From positions 1 through 33,074 of the forward strand of contig DASUGK010000151.1 in the NCBI GenBank assembly GCA_036274075.1: DNA of 33,074 nucleotides, given 5' to 3'. Within the stretch, counting starts at the first letter, position 1, and the number at the start of each line of letters is the position of its first letter. Made by a program: the position numbers and the translations under genes. The notes under the pieces are model-generated. The model had not been told where the DNA came from. It saw only the letters and a program-made list of their open reading frames with translations, and did no database searches. Positions 1 through 7,689 of this stretch are shown here, one piece after another. Source of the DNA: CADEED01 sp036274075. Lineage in GTDB: Bacteria > Pseudomonadota > Gammaproteobacteria > Steroidobacterales > Steroidobacteraceae.

Positions 1-2
1 CT

Positions 3-59
3 GACAATCCCGACAATCCCTCTCTGACACCACCTGTGCCTCCGCCGCCGCGGCGTTAG
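3..59 (+). CDS. Possible C-terminal end of a truncated upstream gene
   Basis: Frame 3 of the left edge is open and ends at TAG 57-59. It would encode a short proline-rich tail that begins with a DNPDNP repeat and ends in PPPPRR. Such a tail is plausible for the end of an exported or low-complexity protein. If real, the gene is convergent with the beta-propeller gene, whose stop codon occupies 56-58, so the two stops overlap. Only about 18 codons are visible, so chance cannot be excluded and no function can be given. Confidence 0.25.
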   Translation, partial: DNPDNPSLTPPVPPPPRR

Positions 60-1942
60 AAGGGGCCGTTGACCTGGGAGGGGGTGGGCCAGGAGGTGCC
101 GTACACGTTGCCGTCGCGGATGTAGTAGACGGTGTCGCCGATGATGAAGGAGCGTTGGAGGCTGGCGATGGAGTCGTCCGGGTTGACCGGCGACACGACG
201 CCCGCTGCCAGCAGCGAGGCACTCGCTGCTGACTGCTTGCCCTGGATCTCGAACTGGTGCAGCCCGGTGGTCCACACGTAACCCTGGGCGGGATCCGGCG
301 TTGAAATCGCCGCGGGAACGGCCAGCCGGTCGCTGTCCGTGCCCGGCAGGTAGGCCAACGCATGGCGGTCGTAGAGCACCGGCGAATTCGACGTCACGGT
401 TCCCAGCGTGATCACGCCGCGCGATTGCGGCTGTGCGAGCACCGACGTGTCGAACAACTCCAGCTTGAAGCGGCTGCCGTCCGATCCCAGGCCGAGCAGC
501 AGGTCGTCTGTGACCGGATGCAGCAGCTCCGAGAAGCCCGGCAATTGCAGCTGCCCACCAATGAACGGATCGGCCGGATTCGACAGGTCGATCACGTACA
601 ACGGATCGACGCGCCGGAACGTCACCGCGTACGCGCGGTTGCCCGCGAACCTCACCGCGAACAACGACTCGTCCGGCTTGCCGATTTCCTCTGGCCGCGC
701 ATCGTTCGGCAGCCGGCCGACGATTTCCAGCGCCCGTTCTCCCGCCTTCTTGCGCAACATGAACAGCTGGTGGTCGACGTTGTCGGCCGCATCGCCGGTG
801 GACCGGCTGGTCATCACGCGCAACACGTCGCCGGACTCGCTCAGGCGGAAGTCGTCCTGCCCGCTGCCGAACAGCATGCCGGGGATATCCGCGGAGCCCT
901 GGTACGCCGGCCGCGCGGTCGCAATGGAGAACTTGTGGATGCGGGTGGTTTCGCCCGGGAGCAACTCGAGGCGCGGCTCACTCAGGTACACCGCGTCGTC
1001 CGAGGCATACGCGCCGCTGGTGGCCTCGTCGTAGCAGACGCCGTCGATGTCGAGCGGATTCGCCATCGAGATCGTGGTGATGGTGGTGATCACCGCATAT
1101 CCGGTTTCCCTGCCACTGGTGACGAAGCAGTTGCGCGGGTCCACCAGCGGCCGCTTGACGCCGCCGTCCACCGTGATCGACGGCATGAGCTCCGCGAGTG
1201 ACAGCCGGTCGATGTGCTGGCGCTTCTCCTCGTCGAGCAGCATCGCGGGCGCATGCCGCGTCACGAGCACGACGCGATCGCCGACGCGGCGGCTGGACAC
1301 GAGCACTCCCTCGATGGTCGAGGACATGATGCTGCTCGGATGCGCCGGGTCGCGCACGTCGTACACGCGCACGTGGAGCCGGGTCGGCGCCCACATCACG
1401 AAGGCGGGCCAGATGCCGCCACGGCCAAAGTTGCCGAAATAGGCCTCGGTGGTCACCAGGAACAGGCGGCCATCGGACACGTACATGCCGGCCACGCCGT
1501 ACACGTCGTCGTCGACCGGGATGCGCGCGACTTCGGTCGCGGTGGCGCCGGAAAGATCGGTACGCAGGATGCGGATGCCGTCCAGGTCCGGCCCGTCGAA
1601 GTAGGGCGGCCCGACGTACAGGTAACTACCGTCGAAGCGAACGTAGTCGAGCTCGTCGACACCCGGTTCCACGGTGTACGTGCTGCTGAAGTCGGCCGCG
1701 GAAGCCGTCGGAACGTCCACGGGTCCCAGGAGCACCTGCTCGACGACCGCCTTCGTCAACGCGGCCTTGAGGAGTCTTTCCAGCTCGTCGGCATCGCGCA
1801 CTTCGCGGAGCATTCCGCTGGGCACTGCCGGCGGGGGCTCTTCCTGCTTGCCGCCGCCCGAGCCGCATCCCGACAGGGCGAGGCTGGCAAACAGGGACGC
1901 AAAACTCAGCAGGACCACGAACCAGTTGAGCGCCCGGCGCAT
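56..1942 (-). CDS. Secreted beta-propeller domain lipoprotein
   Basis: The 628-residue protein starts with a lipoprotein signal peptide: MRR, a hydrophobic stretch, then the lipobox LSGC with the lipidated Cys at about residue 26. A low-complexity linker follows (GSGGGKQEEPPPA). The remainder resembles the secreted C-terminal beta-propeller family distantly related to WD40 (COG4880/Beta_propel type). Repeating segments of the form VYDVRDPAHP, YVIDLSNPADP and LELFDTS suggest propeller blades. The start is well supported by a strong ribosome binding site (GGAAGGAGGT) about 6 bases upstream of ATG 1942-1940. The protein is probably anchored in the outer or inner membrane facing the periplasm or surface. 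No enzymatic motif is visible and no substrate can be named. It is transcribed divergently from the mipA-like gene. Confidence 0.8.
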   Translation of the reverse strand: MRRALNWFVVLLSFASLFASLALSGCGSGGGKQEEPPPAVPSGMLREVRDADELERLLKAALTKAVVEQVLLGPVDVPTASAADFSSTYTVEPGVDELDYVRFDGSYLYVGPPYFDGPDLDGIRILRTDLSGATATEVARIPVDDDVYGVAGMYVSDGRLFLVTTEAYFGNFGRGGIWPAFVMWAPTRLHVRVYDVRDPAHPSSIMSSTIEGVLVSSRRVGDRVVLVTRHAPAMLLDEEKRQHIDRLSLAELMPSITVDGGVKRPLVDPRNCFVTSGRETGYAVITTITTISMANPLDIDGVCYDEATSGAYASDDAVYLSEPRLELLPGETTRIHKFSIATARPAYQGSADIPGMLFGSGQDDFRLSESGDVLRVMTSRSTGDAADNVDHQLFMLRKKAGERALEIVGRLPNDARPEEIGKPDESLFAVRFAGNRAYAVTFRRVDPLYVIDLSNPADPFIGGQLQLPGFSELLHPVTDDLLLGLGSDGSRFKLELFDTSVLAQPQSRGVITLGTVTSNSPVLYDRHALAYLPGTDSDRLAVPAAISTPDPAQGYVWTTGLHQFEIQGKQSAASASLLAAGVVSPVNPDDSIASLQRSFIIGDTVYYIRDGNVYGTSWPTPSQVNGPF

Positions 1943-2085
1943 GAGGGACCTCCTTCCTCCCAGAGACGCCGCCTAGGCTCGCGCGGTCCGCCCCGCGAGT
2001 CTGTCGCGATCCTTGAGCGAATTCGTCAATAACTGTGGAGTCGACTCGTTACACTTTTCAACAGGTTTTGGCGGGTGGTTGGGTG

Positions 2086-3000
2086 ATGCTTCGCTCCTGC
2101 ATGCAGGCATGTGAAAACGCCTTGAAAATCGCGGCATTGTGGGCCGTGGCCGCGCTCGCCCATGGGCAGGCTGACGATCCCGCCGCGGCTCCGGCGGCCG
2201 CCCCAACTACAGCGCCCGTGCCCGCGCCGAAGGAAAGCCATTGGCGCCTCGGTGCGGCCTTCGGTTACGGGCAGCGAAGCAATCCGCTGATCCAGTCCGA
2301 AGACATCCCCGTGCTGGTCGATCTCGACATCGCCTGGTTCGGCAAGCGCTGGTTCTTCGACAATGGCGACATCGGCTTCACGCTCTCCGATGGCGATCGG
2401 GCCACCACCAGCCTGGTCGCGCGCCTCAACAGCGATCGGGTGTTCTTCGGCAAGACCAACACGCGTTTCGTGAACCTGGCCTATGCGGGCAATGGCCAGA
2501 CCTCGGCCATGGTCGACCCGGACAGCGGCGAGGTGATCACCGAGCCGGTCGAAGTCGAGCCGCCGGACCGCGACTACGCCATCGAACTCGGCATCGAATC
2601 GCTGATCGACGGCGACTGGGGCGCGGTCACGCTGCGCGCCTTCCACGACGTGAGCAACACGCATGAAGGCTACGAGCTCGGCGCGTACTACTCCTGGCGC
2701 TGGATCGCGGGCCGCATGTCGCTGTCACCCTCGGTGGGTTTCTCGTACAAGAGCGCGGCGCTGAACGACTACTACTGGGGAGTGCACGCGGACGAGGCCA
2801 GCACGGCGCTCCCGGAATACCACCCGGGCGATGGCATCAACCTGGAGGGGGGCCTGGTTGCGAATTACCACTTCACGCGCAACCTGCGTTTCGCCGTCTC
2901 GGTGAACTACGAACGCCTGTCGGACGACATCGCCTCGAGCCCGCTGGCCGAGGAGGACCACGTGTTGGCGTATTTCTCCGGTCTCGCCTGGACGTTCTGA
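2086..3000 (+). CDS. MipA/OmpV family outer-membrane protein
   Basis: The predicted 304-residue protein has an N-terminal signal peptide (hydrophobic ALKIAALWAVAALAHGQA) followed by an Ala/Pro-rich linker. Its body has the alternating amphipathic strands of a small outer-membrane beta-barrel. The segment around VLVDLDIAWFGKRWFFDN, the later DYYWGV and the C-terminal aromatic ending (LAWTF) match the MipA/OmpV family. Family members have been described as scaffolds for murein-synthesising enzymes or as porin-like proteins, but the role here is unknown. I chose ATG 2086, the first ATG that keeps the signal peptide. An in-frame GTG at 2035 lies further upstream, and ATG 2101 is also possible. 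The next gene begins 6 bases after the stop, so the two are almost certainly co-transcribed. Confidence 0.85.
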   Translation: MLRSCMQACENALKIAALWAVAALAHGQADDPAAAPAAAPTTAPVPAPKESHWRLGAAFGYGQRSNPLIQSEDIPVLVDLDIAWFGKRWFFDNGDIGFTLSDGDRATTSLVARLNSDRVFFGKTNTRFVNLAYAGNGQTSAMVDPDSGEVITEPVEVEPPDRDYAIELGIESLIDGDWGAVTLRAFHDVSNTHEGYELGAYYSWRWIAGRMSLSPSVGFSYKSAALNDYYWGVHADEASTALPEYHPGDGINLEGGLVANYHFTRNLRFAVSVNYERLSDDIASSPLAEEDHVLAYFSGLAWTF

Positions 3001-3006
3001 GCTCCG

Positions 3007-3411
3007 ATGGCAAGACTCAGCTGGTGGCAGCTCGCATGCGGTCTCGTGGCCTCTCTCCAGGCTACCGCGGCCGACGTGCCCGCCGCTCGGCTCGTCGTGA
3101 AGCCCTTGCTGTGCGTCACCGAAAACGAGACGAGCTCGTGTTCGATGACCTTCGACATCCGCTGGGAGAGCGATGTCGCCGCCGAGATCTGCCTCAACGA
3201 CAGCGCGCAAGGGGCGCCGCTGCGCTGCTGGACCAGCGCAATCACCGGCACGCACAAGCATGAGCGGGTGGTCGGCGAGGCCTTCGTGTACTGGCTCGGC
3301 CTGCAGGGTGGCGTGCAACACCTTGCCGAGGTCAAAATCGAAGTGCTGCGGCTGGACTCGTCGGATCGGCGCCGCGAGCGCCGGTCGCGGCACGTGTGGG
3401 ACGTGTTATGA
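3007..3411 (+). CDS. DUF3019 family secreted protein
   Basis: This 134-residue protein has a short signal peptide (cleavage likely after ATAA near residue 22). It is followed by a compact domain with the pattern LVVKPLLCVTENETSSCSMTFDIRW, then CLND and LRCW. The four cysteines in the mature part could form two periplasmic disulfides. The pattern matches the DUF3019 family, which I recall lying next to MipA/OmpV proteins and RstAB-like two-component systems. The function is unknown. Its stop (TGA 3409-3411) overlaps the response-regulator start as ATGA, which implies translational coupling. A role as a periplasmic partner of the barrel protein or the sensor kinase is inference only. Confidence 0.8.
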   Translation: MARLSWWQLACGLVASLQATAADVPAARLVVKPLLCVTENETSSCSMTFDIRWESDVAAEICLNDSAQGAPLRCWTSAITGTHKHERVVGEAFVYWLGLQGGVQHLAEVKIEVLRLDSSDRRRERRSRHVWDVL

Positions 3412-4127
3412 GCGCCTCGAACATCGACATCCTGCTGGTCGAAGACGACGCCCGCCTGGCCGAGCTCACGGCCACGTATCTCGGGCAGAACGGCCTGCGC
3501 GTCTCGGTGGAGGCGCGCGGCGATCGCGCGCTGGAGCGGTTTGCGCAGGAGCGGCCGCGGCTGGTGGTGCTCGACCTGCTGCTGCCGGGCAAGGATGGTC
3601 TGGAGATCTGCCGCGAGATGCGCCGCGGCAGCGACGTGCCGATCCTCATCCTCACGGCGCGCGATACCGATTTCGACCACGTGATCGGCCTCGAGTCCGG
3701 CGCCGACGACTACGTGATGAAACCCGTCGAGCCCATGGTGCTGCTGGCCAGGGTGCGTGCGCTGCTGCGGCGGACCGTGCGCGGCGGTTCCGCGGCCGAG
3801 CGCCGCGCGGACGTGCAGCTCGGCGGCCTGCGCATCAGCGAAACCTCGAGGGAGGTCTGGCTGCAGGGCCGGCCCGTGGCGCTGACCACGCAGGAATTCG
3901 AGCTGCTGAGCCTGCTGGCGCGCCGCGCCGGCGAGCTGGTGAGCCGCGACGAGGTGTTCCGCTCCATGCGTGGCATCGACTACGACGGGCTCGACCGTTC
4001 CATCGACGGGCGCGTGTCCAAGCTGCGCCGCAAGCTGGGTGACGATGCCGCCGCGCCGACCCGCATCAAGACGGTGTGGGGCAAGGGCTATCTACTCGTC
4101 CCGGACGCCTGGGAAGCCGGCGCTTGA
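3408..4127 (+). CDS. rstA: OmpR/PhoB-family response regulator, RstA-like
   Basis: The 239-residue protein has an N-terminal receiver domain: acidic pair in LLVEDDARL, phospho-acceptor Asp56 in VLDLLLPGKDG, and the conserved Lys in DDYVMKPVEP. Its C-terminal winged helix covers roughly residues 135-232 and ends in TVWGKGYLLVPD. The stretch RGIDYDGLDRSIDGRVSKLR is characteristic of RstA-type regulators. ATG 3408 is preferred because it forms an ATGA overlap with the DUF3019 stop; a GTG at 3396 would extend the protein by four residues. It presumably receives phosphate from the downstream kinase and regulates this cluster or other envelope genes. The assignment to RstA rather than another OmpR-type paralogue rests on motif recognition. 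Confidence 0.85.
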   Translation: MSASNIDILLVEDDARLAELTATYLGQNGLRVSVEARGDRALERFAQERPRLVVLDLLLPGKDGLEICREMRRGSDVPILILTARDTDFDHVIGLESGADDYVMKPVEPMVLLARVRALLRRTVRGGSAAERRADVQLGGLRISETSREVWLQGRPVALTTQEFELLSLLARRAGELVSRDEVFRSMRGIDYDGLDRSIDGRVSKLRRKLGDDAAAPTRIKTVWGKGYLLVPDAWEAGA

Positions 4128-5410
4128 GGGAGTGGCTCGCAGCCGGCGAGCGCGGACTGTTCATCCGCTCTTACGTGGTTCTGGCGGGCGGCCTGCTGGT
4201 GGTTGCCATGCTGCTCGACCTCGGCTTCGGCGCGCTGCAGGCGCGCCAGGAACGCGCCGCCGATCCCTGGCTGGTGTCCACGCTGCGGCTCATGGAATCG
4301 GACCTGGCGGCCATGCCGGCCGAGGCGCGCGCGGAACGCGCCGCGGCGCTCGGGCGCCGACTCGGCCTCGAGCTCGACCTGCTGGCCACCGGCGACATCG
4401 CCAGCGCCACGCCGCTGGGCTCCGCGCCGCGCGAACTGGTCGACGATGACGGCAAGCTCTACTACCTGTGGAATGCGCCGGCGCTCGGAGCCACCATCCG
4501 GCTGGGGCCCTTCGAGCCCGTGCGCGAAGGATGGTCTTCGCGCCTGCTGCCGCTGCTGTTCTACGCGTCCATCCTGCTGATCGTCGGCCTGTGGCTGCGG
4601 CCGCTGCTCAACGACCTGCGCATCATGACCGAGGCCTCGCAGAGGTTCGCCTCCGACTACCGCGAGCCGCTCGACACCGCGCGCCGCACCACCCAGCTGC
4701 GCAGCCTGGCGCGCAACCTGGACGACATGTCGGCGCGCGTGAGCCAGCTCATCCAGAGCCAGAAGGAGATGACCGCCGCCCTGTCGCACGAGATGCGCAC
4801 GCCGCTGGCGCGCGTGCGTTTCGCGGTGGCGGTGCTCGAAGGCGAGGTCGACGAGCGCCACCACCTGCAGTTGCGGGCGGTCAGCGAGGATGTGCGGCAG
4901 ATCGACGAGCTGATCTCCGACATGCTCGACTACGCGCGGCTCGACCATCCCGGGCTGCGCATGGATTGCCAGGACGTGAGCCTCGAGCCCTGGCTGCGGC
5001 AGGTGCTGGCCGCGTGCCCGCCGCACGACCGCGAGGTCACGACCGTCCGCCGCGACGACCTGCAGTCGCTGTGGATGGAGCCTCGCCTCATGGAGCTGGC
5101 GCTCAGCAACCTGCTGGCGAACGCGCTGCGTTACGCGCGGCGCAAGGTCAGCGTCGAGGTGGCGCGCGAGAACGGCATGAATCGCCTGGTGGTCGAGGAC
5201 GACGGCGAGGGGATTCCCGAGGCGCAGCGCGCCAGCGTGTTCGTGGCGTTCACGCGGCTCGATACCAGCCGCAATCGCGAAACCGGGGGATTCGGCCTGG
5301 GCCTGGCGATCGTGGCGCGGATCGCCGCGCTTCACCGCGGCCGGGTGGTGGCCGGTTCCAGCGCCACTCTCGGCGGTGCACGCCTCACGCTGGAGTGGCC
5401 GGTGCCCTGA
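4124..5410 (+). CDS. rstB: Sensor histidine kinase, RstB-like
   Basis: The kinase has about 428 residues. TM1 lies near residues 12-32 (SYVVLAGGLLVVAMLLDLGF). A periplasmic sensor region of about 110 residues follows, then TM2 near 143-160 (FYASILLIVGLWL), a HAMP linker, a HisKA dimerisation helix with the phospho-accepting His222 in ALSHEMRTPLARVRF, and a HATPase domain with N box NLLANALRYA, VEDDGEGIP and GFGLGLAI. It should phosphorylate the adjacent RstA-like regulator. I chose TTG 4124, which overlaps the regulator stop as TTGA. A GTG at 4076 would overlap by 52 bases and lacks a ribosome binding site. The 3' end overlaps the convergent phosphatase gene by 79 bases. Confidence 0.82.
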   Translation: MREWLAAGERGLFIRSYVVLAGGLLVVAMLLDLGFGALQARQERAADPWLVSTLRLMESDLAAMPAEARAERAAALGRRLGLELDLLATGDIASATPLGSAPRELVDDDGKLYYLWNAPALGATIRLGPFEPVREGWSSRLLPLLFYASILLIVGLWLRPLLNDLRIMTEASQRFASDYREPLDTARRTTQLRSLARNLDDMSARVSQLIQSQKEMTAALSHEMRTPLARVRFAVAVLEGEVDERHHLQLRAVSEDVRQIDELISDMLDYARLDHPGLRMDCQDVSLEPWLRQVLAACPPHDREVTTVRRDDLQSLWMEPRLMELALSNLLANALRYARRKVSVEVARENGMNRLVVEDDGEGIPEAQRASVFVAFTRLDTSRNRETGGFGLGLAIVARIAALHRGRVVAGSSATLGGARLTLEWPVP

Positions 5411-6162
5411 GCAGCTGGTTGCGGCAGGCTTCCCTGCGAATCCACCGGAAGCCCAAGCGCGGTGCGCAGTTCCCGCGCCGCCTGGTCGCGGTCGGCGATG
5501 AACTCCGGGTTGCGGCGCATCTGTTCCAGCAGCCAGCCCGCGGCCCACCTGCCGGCCTCGAGGTCGCTCGGGAAATGCACGCCGCACACCATGCGCTGCC
5601 GCGCGTATTCCGCGGCGCGCGCCAGCAGCGCATCGCGGCGCTCGGGCACCATGTCCGCCAGTAGATAGGCCATCGACCAGGCGTAGGCGGCATGGCCGCT
5701 GGGATAGGAGAGGTCTCCCGCCACGTTGCCGATGCAGGGATCGAGCCGCGGCTCGATTTCGTAGGGACGCAATCGACGATAGCGGTCCTTGGCGGCGCGC
5801 ACGTAGACGCGCACCTCGTCCTCCACGTCTTCGGCGACACCCTGCAGCCGCGGCAGGGAAGGCGCACGTTCCGGGTCGAGGCCGAGGGCGGAATAGAAAC
5901 GATCCACCTCGGTCCTGCGATCGTATTGCGCCGCTGCCTCCTGGGCGGAGGTGCGCGTTGCCTGGATGGCCAGCAATTCGTCGAGCTCGGCGCGCGTCGC
6001 GGCGGAGTCCGCAGCCGGGGGCGGCGCGAACAGGGCCGCGAATTCGGCCGGCGGGCTGGATAGATAGTGTTGCGGGGGCCGCTGGTGCCACCACGTCCAC
6101 GCCGCCGACAGTGCGAGAACGACGGCCAGCGCGCCGCTCACCCAGCGGACGCGCGGACTCAT
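5332..6162 (-). CDS. Class A acid phosphatase (PAP2 superfamily)
   Basis: The 276-residue protein has an N-terminal hydrophobic segment (VSGALAVVLALSAAWTWW) acting as signal anchor or signal peptide. It carries the complete phosphatase signature: KDRYRRLRP (K-x6-RP), YPSGHAAYAW (PSGH) and RMVCGVHFPSD (R-x5-H-x3-D). These are the catalytic motifs of bacterial class A non-specific acid phosphatases, vanadium haloperoxidase-like enzymes that hydrolyse phosphomonoesters in the periplasm. ATG 6162 overlaps the glpK stop as ATGA, so it is the last gene of a three-gene operon. A longer start at 6207 is possible but would overlap glpK by 49 bases. The C-terminal tail of about 35 residues is low complexity and overlaps the kinase gene in antisense. 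Confidence 0.85.
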   Translation of the reverse strand: MSPRVRWVSGALAVVLALSAAWTWWHQRPPQHYLSSPPAEFAALFAPPPAADSAATRAELDELLAIQATRTSAQEAAAQYDRRTEVDRFYSALGLDPERAPSLPRLQGVAEDVEDEVRVYVRAAKDRYRRLRPYEIEPRLDPCIGNVAGDLSYPSGHAAYAWSMAYLLADMVPERRDALLARAAEYARQRMVCGVHFPSDLEAGRWAAGWLLEQMRRNPEFIADRDQAARELRTALGLPVDSQGSLPQPAAQGTGHSSVRRAPPRVALEPATTRPR

Positions 6163-7679
6163 GCGGGCGTGGCCCAGGCGCGCGAGCGCTCCACGGCCTG
6201 CTGCCATCGTGCGCGTCGCTGGGCAGAGGCATCACGCGGCAGCCGCGGCTCGAAGCGCCGCTCGAGCTGCCAGAGCGACGCCAGTTCGGCCTCGGACTGC
6301 CACAACCCGGCGCCGAGACCGGCGAATGCCGCCGCGCCGAAAGCCGTGGTCTCGGTGTTCACCGGCCTCAATACCGGCACGCCGAGCAGGTCGGCCTGCA
6401 TCTGCAGCAGCAGGTCGTTGCGGGCGGCGCCGCCGTCGACGCGCAGCTCGGTGAGCGCATGCCCGCAGTCGCGCTGCATGGCGTCGATGAGATCGGTGGC
6501 CTGGAAGGCGATGCTTTCGAGTGCCGCGCGCGCCAGGTGCGCGCGCGTGGTGCCACGCGTGAGCCCGACGATGGTGCCGCGCGCGGCGGCGTCCCATTGC
6601 GGCGCGCCCAGCCCGGCGAACGCCGGCACCAGGTAGACGTCCCCGGTGTCCGGTACGGAGGCTGCCAGGCCCTCGACATCCGCGGACTTCTCGATGATTC
6701 CCAGCCCGTCGCGCAGCCATTGCACCGTCGCGCCGCCCATGAAGACGCCGCCTTCGAGCGCGTACTGGCAGGATCCACCTCGTCTCGAGGCCACGGTGGA
6801 CAACAGGCGATGGCGCGAGACCGGGGGCGAAGCGCCCGTGTTCATGAGCGCGAAGCAGCCGGTGCCATAGGTGTTCTTGACCATGCCGGGCACGAAGCAG
6901 CCCTGGCCGAAGAGCGCGGCCTGCTGGTCGCCGGCGATGCCGCACAGCGGTAGTTTGGCGCCGTCGATGTCGACCTGGATGGCGTCGGCGCGCGACAGGC
7001 AGGTATCGACGATCTCGGGCAGGCAGGCGCGCGGCACGCGCAGCAGTTCGAGCAGGCGGTCGTCCCAGCCGCCCATCTGCAGGTTGCAGAGCAGCGTGCG
7101 GCTGGCATTGGTCGCGTCGGTGACGTGGCGGCGATGCGCGGTCAGCTTGAACAGCAGCCAGCTGTCCACGGTGCCGAAGGCCAGTTCACCGCGTTCGGCG
7201 CGGGTACGCGCGCCCGGCACGTGATCGAGCAGCCAGGCGAGCTTGGTGGCCGAGAAATAGGGATCCAGCAACAGCCCGCTGCGTGCCGAGATCTCGGGCT
7301 CGAGTCCGGCGGCGCGCAGGGTTTCGCAGGTGCCCGCGGTGCGGCGATCCTGCCAGACGATGGCCGGCGCCACGGGAGCGCCGCTGGCGCGGTCCCACAG
7401 CACCGTGGTCTCGCGCTGGTTGCTGATGCCCACGGCCGCGATGTCGCCGGGAGTCAGCCGCGCGGCGCGCAACGCCTCGATCATGGTGGCCCGTTGCGAT
7501 TCCCAGATTTCGAGTGCGTCGTGCTCCACCCAGCCGGGCTGCGGGAAGTACTGGCGGAACTCGCGCTGCGCCTGTGCCACGACCTGGCCGCGGGCGTCGA
7601 AGATCAGCGAGCGCGAACTGGTGGTGCCCTGGTCGAGCGCGAGAATCCACTTCCCCGAAGTCCCGGGCGCGGAACCCAA
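6159..7679 (-). CDS. glpK: Glycerol kinase
   Basis: The 506-residue protein matches the usual length of GlpK, a cytoplasmic FGGY-family kinase that phosphorylates glycerol to glycerol 3-phosphate with ATP. Visible family motifs include the N-terminal phosphate-binding LALDQGTTSSRS, GISNQRETTVLWDR, GDQQAALFGQ, LVPAFAGLGAPQWDAAARG and GGAARNDLLLQMQADLLG. The start is TTG 7679-7677. It follows the oxidoreductase stop by 10 bases and has a GAGGAA ribosome binding site overlapping that stop, and no nearer ATG or GTG exists before the first motif. There is no glpF or glpD in the window. Its neighbours suggest a polyol or phosphomonoester scavenging unit rather than a classic glpFKD operon. Confidence 0.95.
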   Translation of the reverse strand: MGSAPGTSGKWILALDQGTTSSRSLIFDARGQVVAQAQREFRQYFPQPGWVEHDALEIWESQRATMIEALRAARLTPGDIAAVGISNQRETTVLWDRASGAPVAPAIVWQDRRTAGTCETLRAAGLEPEISARSGLLLDPYFSATKLAWLLDHVPGARTRAERGELAFGTVDSWLLFKLTAHRRHVTDATNASRTLLCNLQMGGWDDRLLELLRVPRACLPEIVDTCLSRADAIQVDIDGAKLPLCGIAGDQQAALFGQGCFVPGMVKNTYGTGCFALMNTGASPPVSRHRLLSTVASRRGGSCQYALEGGVFMGGATVQWLRDGLGIIEKSADVEGLAASVPDTGDVYLVPAFAGLGAPQWDAAARGTIVGLTRGTTRAHLARAALESIAFQATDLIDAMQRDCGHALTELRVDGGAARNDLLLQMQADLLGVPVLRPVNTETTAFGAAAFAGLGAGLWQSEAELASLWQLERRFEPRLPRDASAQRRARWQQAVERSRAWATPA

Positions 7680-7689
7680 GGCGGATTCC

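Noticed and set aside
1..24. Direct repeat GACAATCCC GACAATCCC at the left edge as a possible repeat array
   Set aside because: Only two copies are present, and they read as a DNPDNP codon repeat in frame 3.
4088..6235. A 715-codon open frame on the minus strand across the kinase and phosphatase genes
   Set aside because: It is antisense to the RstB-like kinase and out of frame with the phosphatase. Its product is Arg/Ala/His/Gly-rich with no domain, as expected for shadow frames in high-GC DNA.
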